Assembly: GCA_963712435.1 (NCBI GenBank)
Contig: CAVQIB010000003.1
Location: 682,001 to 746,000 of the forward strand
Reading direction: 5' to 3'
DNA length: 64,000 bases
Source of the DNA: Rhodoplanes sp963712435
GTDB lineage: Bacteria; Pseudomonadota; Alphaproteobacteria; Rhizobiales; Xanthobacteraceae
A program made the position numbers and the translations under genes. Shown piece by piece: positions 1 through 8,761 of this stretch (its first letter is position 1; each line of letters opens with the position of its first letter). The notes beneath the pieces are model-generated. The model had not been told where the DNA came from, did not search any database, and saw only the letters and a program-made list of their open reading frames with translations.

Positions 1-929
1 TGATCGGCCGGGTGATGGAGACGATCGCGCGCAAGGTCGGCAAGGACTTTCCCGTCGGGGTGCGCTTCCTCGCCGACGAGTTCATCAAGGACGGCTTCAC
101 CGTCAATGACGCGAAGCTGATCGCGCTCAGGCTGGCGGAGCTCGGCGCGGCCTATCTGTCGCTCTCGGTCGGCGGCAAGTTCGAGGATGCGATCCACGCG
201 CCCGGCCAGGTCCCCTACCCTTACACCGGCTATTCGGGCGACCGCTGCATGCCCGGCGCCTGGTATCCGAATGTGCCGCACGCGCATTTCTCGGCGGAGA
301 TCAAGGCCTATGTGAAGGCGCATGGCTACGACACGCCGGTCGCGACCACCGGCAAGATCTCCGACCCGGACGACGCCGAGCGCCTGCTCGCCGAAGGCAA
401 GGTCGACATCATCGGCATCGCGCGCGGCCTGCTCGCCGACCCCGACTGGCCGAAGAAGGTGCGCGCGGACGAGCGCGACCGCATCGTCCGCTGCGACTAC
501 TGCAATGTGTGCAAGCATCTCGACGGCACCCACACGCGGGTGATCTGCAGCCTGTGGCCGCAGGGCACGCTGCAGGCGCCGCCAGACGATCGCGCCGCCG
601 GCGCGCCGGACTGGGGAGCGGCCGGCGCCGAGCTGAAGGCGACGGTCGGCAACAATGGCGCGGTGCTGCTGCGCTGGAAGAAGGCCGCGGGCGCTGCGCG
701 CTACGACGTCCACCGCTGCGACGATCGCGGCAATGTCAGCTTCGAGGATGCGGTCAAGGTCACGCGCTGGGAAGACGAGAACCTGCTCGCCGGCCGGCGC
801 TACCGCTATTACGTGCGCGCCTATGCGGCAAGCGGACAAGGCGGCGCGCCCTCGAACAGCGTGTTCGTCGATCTCCCCGCGCCGGACTATCTCGCCAACA
901 GGATCGGCGCGCAGCCGGCGTCGGTGTGA
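1..929 (+). CDS. NADH:flavin oxidoreductase (OYE-like barrel) with Fe-S motif and C-terminal fibronectin III-like domain, 5' partial
   Basis: The frame is open to the left window edge, so the N-terminus is missing; the first internal start codon (GTG at 12) is probably not the true start. The visible part is the second half of an Old Yellow Enzyme type TIM barrel (GVRFLADEF, then VDIIGIARGLLADPDWP near residue 135, the usual FMN-phosphate region). A cysteine cluster follows (C-x2-C-x2-C-x11-C, starting CDYCNVC), like the 4Fe-4S site of 2,4-dienoyl-CoA reductase and trimethylamine dehydrogenase relatives. Those enzymes then carry a FAD/NAD domain. Here residues about 205-300 instead look like one fibronectin type III domain (LLRWKKAAGAARYDVHR, then YRYYVRAYAASGQG and APSNSVFVDLP). 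The substrate cannot be told. Family placement is firm; the domain order is what is unusual. Confidence 0.85.
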   Translation, partial: IGRVMETIARKVGKDFPVGVRFLADEFIKDGFTVNDAKLIALRLAELGAAYLSLSVGGKFEDAIHAPGQVPYPYTGYSGDRCMPGAWYPNVPHAHFSAEIKAYVKAHGYDTPVATTGKISDPDDAERLLAEGKVDIIGIARGLLADPDWPKKVRADERDRIVRCDYCNVCKHLDGTHTRVICSLWPQGTLQAPPDDRAAGAPDWGAAGAELKATVGNNGAVLLRWKKAAGAARYDVHRCDDRGNVSFEDAVKVTRWEDENLLAGRRYRYYVRAYAASGQGGAPSNSVFVDLPAPDYLANRIGAQPASV

Positions 930-980
930 TCGAGCAAGCTGGCCCTACGTGATCGAGTCAGCTATCGACCGCGTGAACTT

Positions 981-1128
981 CACCTCTCCCCGGCGGGGAG
1001 AGGTCGGCGAGCATCGAGTGGAACGAGATGTGCGCCGGGTGAGGGGCCATGGATTTGTCGCGGGATCCCCCTCACCCGGATAACATCGCTTCGCTCGTCA
1101 TCCGACCTCTCCCCGCCGGGGAGAGGTG
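981..1128. repeat. Palindromic repeat element, family A, full inverted pair
   Basis: A 148-bp element whose outer 27 nt (981-1007) are the exact reverse complement of its last 27 nt (1102-1128). Each arm is itself a small hairpin (CCTCTCCCC facing GGGGAGAGG). A second inverted pair is nested inside (CCGGGTGAGGGG at 1035-1046 against CCCCTCACCCGG at 1068-1079). It fills the gap between two convergent genes. Related units occur at about 21851, 28499, 29191, 32950, 34612, 40990, 52911 and 61100. Confidence 0.9.
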
Positions 1129-1168
1129 AAGGCGCTGACCCCGGCGGCTTCGTGGAGCGGGCTCGAAC

Positions 1169-1999
1169 TCAATGCCCCGGCAGCACGAGAATTTTCGGCT
1201 TGCCGGGCAACGTCGCCTTGGAGAGCACGACAGAGGGCGTGTCGGCGATCTCGACGTCGTAGTCGCTGCGCGCGCGGTCGAGAAAGCGGTTCAGCGTGTA
1301 GCTGCTGAAATAGTGCATCGGAATCACCAGCGGCGCCTTGAGCGCCTGCAGCACCTCCAGCATGCCCTCCGTGTCGAGCGTGTAGGTTCCGTCGACCGGC
1401 GCCAGCACGACGTCGACGCGCCCGATCTCGTTGAGCTGCTGCTGCGTCAGCGTGTGATGCAGGTGGCCGAGATGGGCGATGCACAGCGCGGCCGCCTCGA
1501 AAATGAAGATCGAATTGCCGTGGCGCTCGGCGCCGCCGTCGGCCCAGGTGCGGATATTGGTCGCGACGCTGCGCACCCGCACGTCGCCGAGAATGTGGTC
1601 GTGCGCGGCCGGCTTGCCGTCGTCGCTCCAGCCGCGCAGCACGAGCTTGATGCCGGGATCCGGGTTGAGGCTGTAATGGGTCGAATGCGCCTTGTTCATC
1701 GTGACGATGTCGGGGACGATGGGCGGCCTGACATAGTCGTTGTAGTCGGTGGCGACGCGCACGAGCTGCGGGCTCTCGAGCAGGAAGGTCGAGTGGCCGA
1801 CATAGGTCAGGCGCACCTGATCGGCGGCGAGCGCGGCCTGGCGGAAGGCCGCGGGAACGGCCCGCTTCGGCGCGGACGAGACGAGGCCGGGGCAGGACTC
1901 GGTCATCTCCGGCTTCGGCGCAGGCGGCGTCGGCGCGGACGGCTGCGCAAGAGCGAGCCCGGTCCATGCCAGGACGAGCCCGGTCACGGCGGCGAACAC
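1169..1999 (-). CDS. Secreted metallo-beta-lactamase-fold hydrolase, UlaG-like
   Basis: 276 aa from a GTG start. The first ~18 residues (MFAAVTGLVLAWTGLALA) form a signal peptide, so the product is probably periplasmic. The body is an MBL-fold protein: RLTYVGHSTFLLES near residue 65 is the typical first strand pair, AHLGHLHH is the metal-binding His segment, DVVLAPVDGTYTLD contains the third metal ligand region, and PMHYF is the late His. This resembles UlaG/YcfU-type proteins annotated as Zn-dependent hydrolases of the MBL fold; the substrate is unknown. A GTG at 2024 in another frame would give a longer leader if one extra base lies near 2000, so the start is uncertain. Confidence 0.8.
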   Translation of the reverse strand: MFAAVTGLVLAWTGLALAQPSAPTPPAPKPEMTESCPGLVSSAPKRAVPAAFRQAALAADQVRLTYVGHSTFLLESPQLVRVATDYNDYVRPPIVPDIVTMNKAHSTHYSLNPDPGIKLVLRGWSDDGKPAAHDHILGDVRVRSVATNIRTWADGGAERHGNSIFIFEAAALCIAHLGHLHHTLTQQQLNEIGRVDVVLAPVDGTYTLDTEGMLEVLQALKAPLVIPMHYFSSYTLNRFLDRARSDYDVEIADTPSVVLSKATLPGKPKILVLPGH

Positions 2000-2147
2000 A
2001 GTATTGCCTAGAGGCGGGCGTCACGGGCGCTCCATGCCGTTCGTCATCGATCCACGATAACGCACCGCGGCGGGCGCCGCCGCGCCGCGCACGAACACAA
2101 ATCGATGATCGATCGGGTGATGCCGGGCGTCTCAGTCAGCGACGCGT

Positions 2148-2200
2148 CACATGCGGGTTGACCCGCACAGCCGTGGGTCAAGCCCGGCAAGGATGGCCCG
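2148..2200. repeat. Degenerate palindromic repeat, probable family B relative
   Basis: The segment holds a hairpin (TGCGGGT facing ACCCGCA at 2152-2167) followed by GGTCAAGCCCGGCAAGGATG, which resembles the arms of the better family B copies at 54045 and 57038. It lies between two minus-strand genes. The assignment rests on partial similarity only. Confidence 0.4.
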
Positions 2201-2206
2201 CAGGCC

Positions 2207-3100
2207 TCAGCGCTCGATGATCAGCCCGCGCGAGGTGACGACGACCCACCGGCCGTCCTGCTTGCGGATCGTCTCCACCCGGCCGAGCCCCGGCAGCATG
2301 TCGCCGGGCTCGACCTCGATGAGGCCGTCGCGCCCCTCGATCAGCGCCATTCCGTTGCGCACCTGGTAGAGCGCCCAGCCATTGACGACCGACCCTTTTT
2401 TTAGATCGGCCGCCGCGGCGCGCGGCTCGCCGATCGCGCCGGTGATGTCCGGCGCGGTTGCCGCACCGGCCTGCGCCACTTGCGCGCCGCGGCGTTCCAA
2501 TCGCTCGAGCAATTCGGTGATCTTGGCGAGCTTCTGCGCCGGCTCGGCCTGCGCGCGCTCGTTCCGATCGAGTCGGTCGGCGATGCGTGTCGTGCGCGTG
2601 TGCATGTCCTGCGCCGACGTCTCCACGCTCGAACGCAGCGCCGTGAGTTCCTGCTCCAATCGTCCGAGCGAGCTCTTGAGCGTCGCCTCGGCGGCGCTCT
2701 GGCGCTCCGCGTTCGCGCCCAATCCGCCGGTTGCGAGCGAGCCCCCGAGCGCCCCGAGCGCGGCGGCGAACGCGACCGTCGCCGCCAGCGCCAAAAGCCG
2801 CTTGAAGCGGAAGGCCCGCATCGCTAACGGGGCGGCGACCATCCCGGAGCCCTGCCACAGGCCGTCTTCGAACGCGGGAAGCCGCATGATCGGGCGGGCC
2901 TCGGCGTCGCCGCCGTCGTCGCTCGCCTCGTCCCGTCCCGTCCCGGATACGCCGCTCGCCTGGATTCGCGCGACGCTCGCGCCGGACCGCGCGTCGCCGG
3001 GCGCACCGAGCGTCCCGTTCTGGTCGTTCGACGGCTGCAGATCGAGCTCGTCCTGATGCTCGTCGGCGTCCGTGCTCGGATTGCTCTTGCGCTTGCCCAT
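2207..3100 (-). CDS. Conserved membrane-anchored coiled-coil protein of unknown function
   Basis: 297 aa. Residues 1-90 are polar and low complexity (probably a cytoplasmic tail). One membrane segment lies at about 103-125 (LLALAATVAFAAALGALGGS). Residues about 135-200 form a coiled coil with heptad-like Leu/Ala and many Glu/Arg (RLEQELTALRSSVETSA, KITELLERLERRG). The C-terminal ~70 residues form a compact conserved-looking domain (GWALYQVRNGMALIEGRDGL, EVEPGDMLPGLGRVETIRK, WVVVTSRGLI). That last block is what I recall from hypothetical proteins of Bradyrhizobium and Rhodopseudomonas, but no function is known to me. The topology suggests an inner-membrane protein with a periplasmic coiled coil. 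The start ATG fits the ORF extent; no SD was scored. Confidence 0.75.
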   Translation of the reverse strand: MGKRKSNPSTDADEHQDELDLQPSNDQNGTLGAPGDARSGASVARIQASGVSGTGRDEASDDGGDAEARPIMRLPAFEDGLWQGSGMVAAPLAMRAFRFKRLLALAATVAFAAALGALGGSLATGGLGANAERQSAAEATLKSSLGRLEQELTALRSSVETSAQDMHTRTTRIADRLDRNERAQAEPAQKLAKITELLERLERRGAQVAQAGAATAPDITGAIGEPRAAAADLKKGSVVNGWALYQVRNGMALIEGRDGLIEVEPGDMLPGLGRVETIRKQDGRWVVVTSRGLIIER

Positions 3101-3254
3101 GGCTCGCTCCGATCAGGGCATGTCCCGGCGGGGAATGCGGTCGACGGAGCGGCGGGCGACACGCCCCCGCGTCCGTTCACTAATCGGTAACCAGGATTGC
3201 TTACGAATTCGTTACTTCCGCCCGGCGGGGACTTTCTCAGGGCGGATTTACCTG

Positions 3255-4262
3255 TCAGTCCAGCAGCCCGTTGTCGCGCGCGACCTCCTTGAGCGAGGTC
3301 TCCGGCCGCGCGCCCAGATGCTGGATCACCTCCGCCGCGGCGAGCGCGCCGAGCCGCGCCGCATCCTCGGTCGCACGCTCGCGGGCGAGGCCGAACAGGA
3401 AGCCGGCCGCGAACAGGTCGCCCGCCCCCGTCGTGTCGACCACCCGCTCGACCGGCATGGCGTGCACCACGCGGGTTTCCTCGCGCGTGACGACGATGCA
3501 CCCCTTCTCGCTGCGCGTGACCACCGCGAGACGCGCATCCGCGCGCAGCGCGGCGACCGCGGTGTCGAAATCGGCGGTCTGATACAGGCTGTGCAGCTCC
3601 GCCTCATTGGCGAAGAGAAGATCGATCGTGCCCGAGCGGATCAGGCCGAGGAACTCGTCGCGCCAGCGATCGACGCAGAACGAATCCGACAGCGTGAGCG
3701 CGACCAGCCGCTGCGCATCATGGGCGATCTTCGCCGCCTTGACGAAGGCGTCCTTGGCGTTTTTCGGATCCCACAGATAGCCTTCGAGATAGGTGATCGC
3801 GGACGCCGCGACGGCCTCCGGATCGATGTCGTTCGGGTGCAGGTCCTGCGCCGCGCCGAGATAGGTGTTCATGCGTGCGCTCGCCGTCCGGCGTCACCAG
3901 CACATAGCAGCGCGCGGTCGAGGCGCCGTCCGTCGCCGGCGGCGTGTCGAAGGCGACGCCGGCGGCGCGGATGTCGTGGCTGAAGATATGCGCCGAGCGC
4001 GATCGTTCTTGACCTTGCCGACGAAGGCCGTGCGCGCGCCGAAGCTCGCACGCGCCGACGATGGTGTTGGCGGCCGAGCCGCCGGACACCTCGACCGCCG
4101 GCCCCATCGCCTCATAGAGCGCCTCGGCCTGCGCCTCGTCGATCAGCGCCATGGCGCCCTTGCGCATCGTCGTGACGCGACGAGGAAGTCGTCGTCGGCG
4201 CGGGCGATGACGTCGACAATGGCGTTGCCGATGCCGAGCACGTCGAAGCGGAGAGCGGCCAT
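3255..4262 (-). CDS. Adenosine kinase / PfkB-family carbohydrate kinase, frameshifted
   Basis: The gene starts at ATG 4262 (MAALRFDVLGIGNAIVDVIA, the classic first strand of ribokinase-fold kinases). It continues in other frames through GGSAANT (the PfkB signature-1 region) and ends in an intact 205-aa stretch. That stretch carries FANEAELHSL and DTTGAGDLFAAGFLFG, the PfkB signature 2 with the catalytic Asp and anion hole. At least two shifts are needed, near 4180 and between 4020 and 3870. The combined length (~335 aa) and the FAAGFLFG variant fit alphaproteobacterial adenosine kinases, which phosphorylate adenosine to AMP. It is divergent from trpS. Sugar kinase is the alternative. The shifts look like sequence errors because every segment is well conserved. 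Confidence 0.82.
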
Positions 4263-4399
4263 GGCGGAGCTTTGCGAGTTGAGAGGAACGCCGAACGGCG
4301 ATTGCGGCGCACTATAGCGGCGCGGCGCGCGCTTTCAACGCCCTTGCGGCCTTCCCCCCGCCATGCCATGCACGCCCGCCCACTGCAAGGAGCGGCGCA

Positions 4400-5438
4400 A
4401 TGACGTTCAAGGAACGGGTGTTTTCCGGCGTCCAGCCGACCGGCAATCTGCATCTCGGCAATTATCTCGGCGCCATCGCGCAGATTCGTCGCCCTGCAGG
4501 ACAACTACGACTGCATCTATTGCGTGGTCGACCTGCACGCCATCACCGTCTGGCAGGACCCGGCCGAACTGCCGCGCGCGACCCGCGAGGTGACCGCGGC
4601 GTTCCTCGCCTGCGGCATCGATCCGAAGAAGCACATCGTGTTCAACCAGAGCCAGGTCGCCGAGCATGCCGAGCTCGCCTGGGTGTTCAACTGCATCGCC
4701 CGCATGGGCTGGCTCAACCGCATGACCCAGTTCAAGGAGAAGGCGGGCAAGGACCGCGAGAACGCCTCGGTCGGCCTGTTCGCCTATCCGACGCTGATGG
4801 CGGCCGACATTCTGGTCTATCGCGCGACCCATGTTCCGGTCGGCGAGGACCAGAAGCAGCATCTCGAGCTCTCGCGCGACATCGCGCAGAAATTCAACAA
4901 CGACTACGCCGCCTCGATCAAGGCGCACGGCTTCGGCGAGGCGTTCTTTCCGCTGCCCGAGCCGCTGATCCCGGGACCGGCGACGCGCGTGATGAGCCTG
5001 CGCGACGGCTCGAAGAAAATGTCGAAGTCCGAGCCGTCCGACTATTCGCGCATCAATCTCACCGACGACGCCGACGCGATCGCGCAGAAGATCCGCAAGG
5101 CGAAGACCGATCCCGAACCGCTGCCGAGCGAGGAAAAGGGGCTCGAGCCGCGCCCGGAGGCCGACAATCTCGTCGGCATCTACGCCGCGCTCGCCGGAGT
5201 GTCCGAAGGCGCGGGTGCTCGGCGAATTCGGCGGCGCGCAGTTCTCCGACCTTCAAGTCGGCGCTGGTCGATCTCGCGGTCGAAAAACTCGGCCCGATCG
5301 GCAGCGGAAATGAAGCGGCTGGTGCATGATCCCGTCTATATCGATTCCGTGCTCGCCGACGGCGGCGCGCGCGCGCAAGCGCTCGCCGCGGAGACCATGA
5401 AGGCGGTCAAGGATATCGTCGGTTTCGTGCGGCGCTGA
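4400..5438 (+). CDS. trpS: Tryptophanyl-tRNA synthetase, frameshifted
   Basis: Class I aminoacyl-tRNA synthetase charging tRNA-Trp. The N-terminus MTFKERVFSGVQPTGNLHLG carries the HIGH-equivalent (HLGN, residues 18-21). The KMSKS loop is intact (GSKKMSKSEPSDYS). GEDQKQHLELSRDIAQKFN is typical of bacterial TrpRS. One extra A near 4484 breaks the frame: with it removed, the reading runs ...AQ-FVALQDNYDCIY-CVVDLHAITVW. Further shifts near 5215 and 5290 separate LVGIYAALAGVSE from the C-terminal DPVYIDSVLADGGARAQAL. About 345 aa in total, the normal length. ATG 4400 follows AAGGAGCGGCGCA, a good ribosome binding site. Confidence 0.92.
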
Positions 5439-5556
5439 GCGCGGCGGCGCGGGGCATGCGGTCGATGCGTTGCGATCGGCCCATCTTGTGCGCGGCGGGC
5501 GGGCCGTGGCAGCATGAGCGCCGGACGGCCGCGCCGGAAACCGCCGACAGACAGCC

Positions 5557-6053
5557 ATGAGCCGCAAGCGCCGCAGTTACGAGGCCGGGCACAAGCCGAA
5601 ATTCCTCGTGATCATCGACGACACGCCCGAATGCGACCGCGCCGTCTATTACGCGAGCCGGCGCGCTGCGCGCACGAGCGGCGGCGTCATCATGCTGCGC
5701 GTGATCGAGACGCAGGACAGCGCCCAGCAGTGGCTGGGCGTCGCCGACATCATGAAGGCCGAGGCGCAGGAGGCGGCGGACGCGGTGCTCGACGCGCTTC
5801 GCCGAACGCGTCGCGGGCATCACCGGCATCGCCGCGGAGCGCGCCATCCGCGAAGGCGATGCCCGCGGAGGAAATCGTCAGACTGATCGAGGAGGACGAG
5901 GACATCGTGGTCCTCATCCTGGCCGCCGGGGTCGACCTGGAGGGCCCCGGCCCGCTGGTGACGAGCCTGACCAAAACGGTCGGTTCTTTCCCCGTTCCGA
6001 TCGGGATCGTGCCAGGCCATTTGAGCGACGAGGAGCTCGATGCGCTGAGCTGA
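5557..6053 (+). CDS. Universal stress protein (UspA family), frameshifted
   Basis: About 165 aa over one or two shifts between 5800 and 5865. The first part (KFLVIIDDTPECDRAVYYAS, GGVIMLRVIE) has the UspA first strand with the adenine-contacting Asp pair. The second part, in another frame, reads AIREGDAPAEEIVRLIEEDEDIVVLILAAG and ends FPVPIGIVPGHL. The usual UspA nucleotide motif G-x2-G-x9-G-S/T is only weakly seen (LVTSLTKTVGSFPVPI), so ATP binding is uncertain. It stands alone between trpS and nfuA on the same strand. Confidence 0.8.
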
Positions 6054-6150
6054 TCGAGGGCCGGAAAGCGGTTGACGCTTGCGCCTTGAAGGCACATGTC
6101 TGGGTCATCCCATCCCGCCGCGGCCTTGAACCGCGGCCCAGGAGATCGCC

Positions 6151-6711
6151 ATGTTCATCCAGACCGAGGCCACCCCGAATCCGGCCACGCTGAAGTTCCT
6201 GCCCGGCCGCCCCGTGCTGCCGCACGGCACGCTCGACATGCGCGACAAGGAGGCGGCGGCGCAGTCGCCTCTGGCCGCGCGCCTGTTCGAGATCCCGAGC
6301 GTCGGCGGCGTGTTTTTCGGCTCGGACTTCATCACCGTCACCCGCACCGACGGCGACTGGCAACAGCTCAAGCCGGCCATTCTCGGCGCGATCATGGCGC
6401 ATTTCATGTCCGGCGCGCCGCTCCTGGCCGACGAGGCGTCGGTCAAGGCCGGCGACGACGACGAGTTCTTCGAAGAGAAGGACGCCGAGACGGTCGAGAT
6501 CATCAAGGACATCATCGAGAACCGGGTGCGCCCGGCGGTCGCCAATGACGGCGGCGACATCACCTTCCGCGGCTTCAAGGAGGGCGTCGTCTATCTCAAC
6601 ATGAAGGGCGCCTGCTCCGGCTGCCCCTCGTCCACGGCGACGCTCAAGCACGGCATCCAGAACCTGCTGCGGCACTACGTGCCGGAGGTGGTCGAGGTGC
6701 GGCCGATTTGA
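6151..6711 (+). CDS. Fe-S cluster carrier protein, Nfu family
   Basis: 186 aa, intact. The N-terminal Nfu_N domain begins MFIQTEATPNPATLKFLPG (residues 1-20) and the NifU-like domain spans about 110-182, with the cluster-binding CxxC in GACSGCPSS (Cys about 154 and 157). These scaffolds pass 4Fe-4S clusters to apo-enzymes in the cytoplasm. AGGAGA lies 6 nt upstream of the ATG, so the start is secure. A CCGCGG/CCGCGG hairpin just upstream (about 6118-6136) may sit in the leader. The length and N-terminal domain match the alphaproteobacterial/mitochondrial NFU1 type rather than the E. coli NfuA type. Confidence 0.93.
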   Translation: MFIQTEATPNPATLKFLPGRPVLPHGTLDMRDKEAAAQSPLAARLFEIPSVGGVFFGSDFITVTRTDGDWQQLKPAILGAIMAHFMSGAPLLADEASVKAGDDDEFFEEKDAETVEIIKDIIENRVRPAVANDGGDITFRGFKEGVVYLNMKGACSGCPSSTATLKHGIQNLLRHYVPEVVEVRPI

Positions 6712-6860
6712 GGCTGCGTGAAACCGGCGCTTCACAGTCGGGCGAACGGCATACAGGTCGTTCGCCGATAAGGGTGGCGCTGCGCTGCCCCGGAGCGGTT
6801 CTTGCCTCACGCGCGTCGAGCGTGTTCTGTACCCAATCAGACACTGAGTGACGGATTTCG

Positions 6861-7094
6861 ATGGCTACGACGACTTTCACCGTGCGAGTCGATAGCTCGG
6901 TCAAGCGGCGGCTGGAAAAGCTTGCCGAGAGCACCGGCCGCAGCCGATCATTTCTCACCGCCGAGGCGATCGACGCATATCTCGACGTCAATGAATGGCA
7001 GGTCGATGGCGTTAAACGCGGAATCGCATCGATCGATCGTGGGGAAGGCGTTGCGTCACGAAACCGTAAAGGATTGGGTTGCGTCCTGGGGTGA
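6861..7094 (+). CDS. Ribbon-helix-helix antitoxin, C-terminus altered by a likely frameshift
   Basis: 77 aa as read. MATTTFTVRVDSSVKRRLEK is a RHH/CopG DNA-binding strand and helix, followed by GRSRSFLTAEAIDAYLD, as in RelB/ParD-like antitoxins. After residue ~64 the frame appears to shift by one base near 7052: the +1 frame reads RHETVKDWVASWGERER, the usual C-terminal tail of this antitoxin class that wraps the toxin, whereas the written frame ends in ...KGLGCVLG. If that single base is an error, the corrected frame runs without a stop into the toxin gene. The pair would be autoregulated through the RHH domain. Confidence 0.82.
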   Translation: MATTTFTVRVDSSVKRRLEKLAESTGRSRSFLTAEAIDAYLDVNEWQVDGVKRGIASIDRGEGVASRNRKGLGCVLG

Positions 7095-7131
7095 GCGAGA
7101 GCGAGCGACCCCTGCCAGAGCGCTCGAAAGC

Positions 7132-7419
7132 ATGACGCTCGTCTGGTCGCCCGAGGCGATCAACGACCTGCGTTCGCTGCGCGCCTATATTGAGCAGGAC
7201 AACCCGCAAGCCGCCCAGCGCATCGCGCTTCACGTAATCGGGACTGTCGAGACGCTGCTTCCCGAGAACCCAAGCATAGGCCGTCCCGGCCGTGTCCCGG
7301 GAACGCGCGAGTTGGTCATTCCGAGAACGCCGTTCATAGTTCCGTACCGAGTTCAGGCCGGAACGATCCAGATCCTGCGCGTCTACCATGGCGCACGTCG
7401 CTGGCCGGAGAAGCTTTGA
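7132..7419 (+). CDS. RelE/ParE-family toxin
   Basis: 95 aa from ATG 7132. The fold shows in LVWSPEAINDLRSLRAYIEQ, PSIGRPGRVPGTRELVI and PYRVQAGTIQILRVYHGARR, which are the hallmark strands of RelE/ParE toxins; the terminal HGARRWP is near universal in this subgroup. The targets of the family are ribosome-bound mRNA (RelE) or gyrase (ParE); sequence alone does not decide. It follows the RHH antitoxin gene on the same strand, 37 nt after the antitoxin stop as written. That order is the usual one for type II modules. Confidence 0.9.
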   Translation: MTLVWSPEAINDLRSLRAYIEQDNPQAAQRIALHVIGTVETLLPENPSIGRPGRVPGTRELVIPRTPFIVPYRVQAGTIQILRVYHGARRWPEKL

Positions 7420-7539
7420 GCTCCGTAAACCCCGGGCATGCAGCGCCGCCGCCGCCCGGGCGGCGCTTGCGCATTGGCGCGCGCGGCGGCAGGTTACGCT
7501 GCGGCCAAGGCGACGGACCGGGGGAGCTGACCATTTCTC

Positions 7540-8223
7540 ATGCGCGTTCTGGCGATTGATACGGCGCTCGCGGCCTGTTCGGCCGCGCTGCTCGACCTCG
7601 ACCGAGGCGGAATCCTCGCCCACGAATTGCGCCCGATGGAGCGCGGCCATGCCGAAGCCTTGATGCCGATGATCGCCGACGTGATGAGCGAGGCGAAGAT
7701 GGAGTTCGCCGAGCTCGACCGGATCGCCGTCACGATCGGGCCCGGGAGCTTCACCGGCCTGCGGGTCGGGGTCGCCGCCGCGCGCGGGATTGCGCTCGCC
7801 GCCGGCAAGCCGATCGTCGCGCTCACCACGCTCGCCTCCTTCGCCGCCCCTCACATCGCCGACGACGACACCAATCCCCTTTTATCGGCGATCGATGCGC
7901 GCAATGAGCAGCTCTATATCCAGCTGGTCGGTCGGGGCGGCCGCGCGATCATCGCGCCGCGCCTCGCGGGCTTGCGCGAAACCGTCCGCATCGCCTCGGG
8001 AACGCCGACCCGCATCGTCGGCTCGGGCGCCGGTCTCATTCAGGCTCACTGGCTTGCGGGCGTGCCGCCGCCCTTGTTCGTGGAGACGACGCCGGCGCCG
8101 GACATCGACTGGGTCGCCCGCCTGGGCGCCGTCGCCGTCGATACGACCGCGCATCCGAAGCCGCTCTATCTCCGCAACCCCGACGCCCGGCCGCAGGATG
8201 CGTTCCGCCTGCGCCGCCGATGA
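7540..8223 (+). CDS. tsaB: tRNA threonylcarbamoyladenosine biosynthesis protein TsaB
   Basis: 227 aa, intact. MRVLAIDTALAACSAALLD and GPGSFTGLRVGVAAARGIAL (about residues 67-86) are diagnostic of TsaB, the inactive ASKHA-fold partner of TsaD in making t6A37 on ANN-decoding tRNAs. LSAIDARNEQLYIQL is also typical. It overlaps rimI by 4 nt (ATGA at 8220), pointing to translational coupling. It heads the tsaB-rimI-fur run common in Rhizobiales. Confidence 0.95.
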   Translation: MRVLAIDTALAACSAALLDLDRGGILAHELRPMERGHAEALMPMIADVMSEAKMEFAELDRIAVTIGPGSFTGLRVGVAAARGIALAAGKPIVALTTLASFAAPHIADDDTNPLLSAIDARNEQLYIQLVGRGGRAIIAPRLAGLRETVRIASGTPTRIVGSGAGLIQAHWLAGVPPPLFVETTPAPDIDWVARLGAVAVDTTAHPKPLYLRNPDARPQDAFRLRRR

Positions 8224-8706
8224 TCGCGCTCGTCCGCAGGTGGTTTGCGCGCGGCGACGCCGCGCTCTCGGAAGCGCGCCCGGCCGACGCCGCCGCCCTG
8301 TCCGGCCTGCACGCCAAGTCGTTCCAGCGCGGCTGGAGCGAGGCGGAGTTCGAACGGCTGCTTGTTCGATCGCGGCGTATTGGTCGATCGCGCCGCCTTC
8401 GGGCGCGATCTGGTCGGGTTCATCATGTCGCGGCGGGCGGCCGACGAAGCAGAAATCCTCTCGGTCGCAGTGGCGGCCGCCCGGCGCAGGCGCGGCCTCG
8501 CCGGCCGGCTTCTGCTGCTGCATCTGCGCAAACTCGCCGGGCTCGGCGTGCGGCGGGTGTTCCTCGAGGTCGACGAAAACAATGTCGCCGCGCGCCGGCT
8601 CTACCGCCGGGCCGGCTTTCGCGAGGTCGGCCGCCGGGCCGGGTATTACCGGCCGGGCTCGGCCGCGGAAGCCGCCGCCTTGGTGTTGCGGCGCGATCTT
8701 GCCTGA
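8220..8706 (+). CDS. rimI: Ribosomal-protein-S18-alanine N-acetyltransferase RimI-like, frameshifted
   Basis: GNAT-fold acetyltransferase of ~160 aa. The N-terminal frame (LSEARPADAAALSGLHAKSF, GWSEAEFERLL) shifts near 8365 into the frame carrying VGFIMSRRAADEAEILSVAV, then the acetyl-CoA loop RRRRGLAGRLL and the RimI-typical FLEVDENNVAARRLYRRAGF. The family N-acetylates ribosomal protein S18 and related substrates. The position directly after tsaB, overlapping by 4 nt, supports RimI over other GNATs. One base restores a single frame. Confidence 0.88.
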
Positions 8707-8761
8707 CCGCGCCGATGGACGTAATTCTTGGGCCGCTTATGATCGTGCAGCCTTCTCCACA

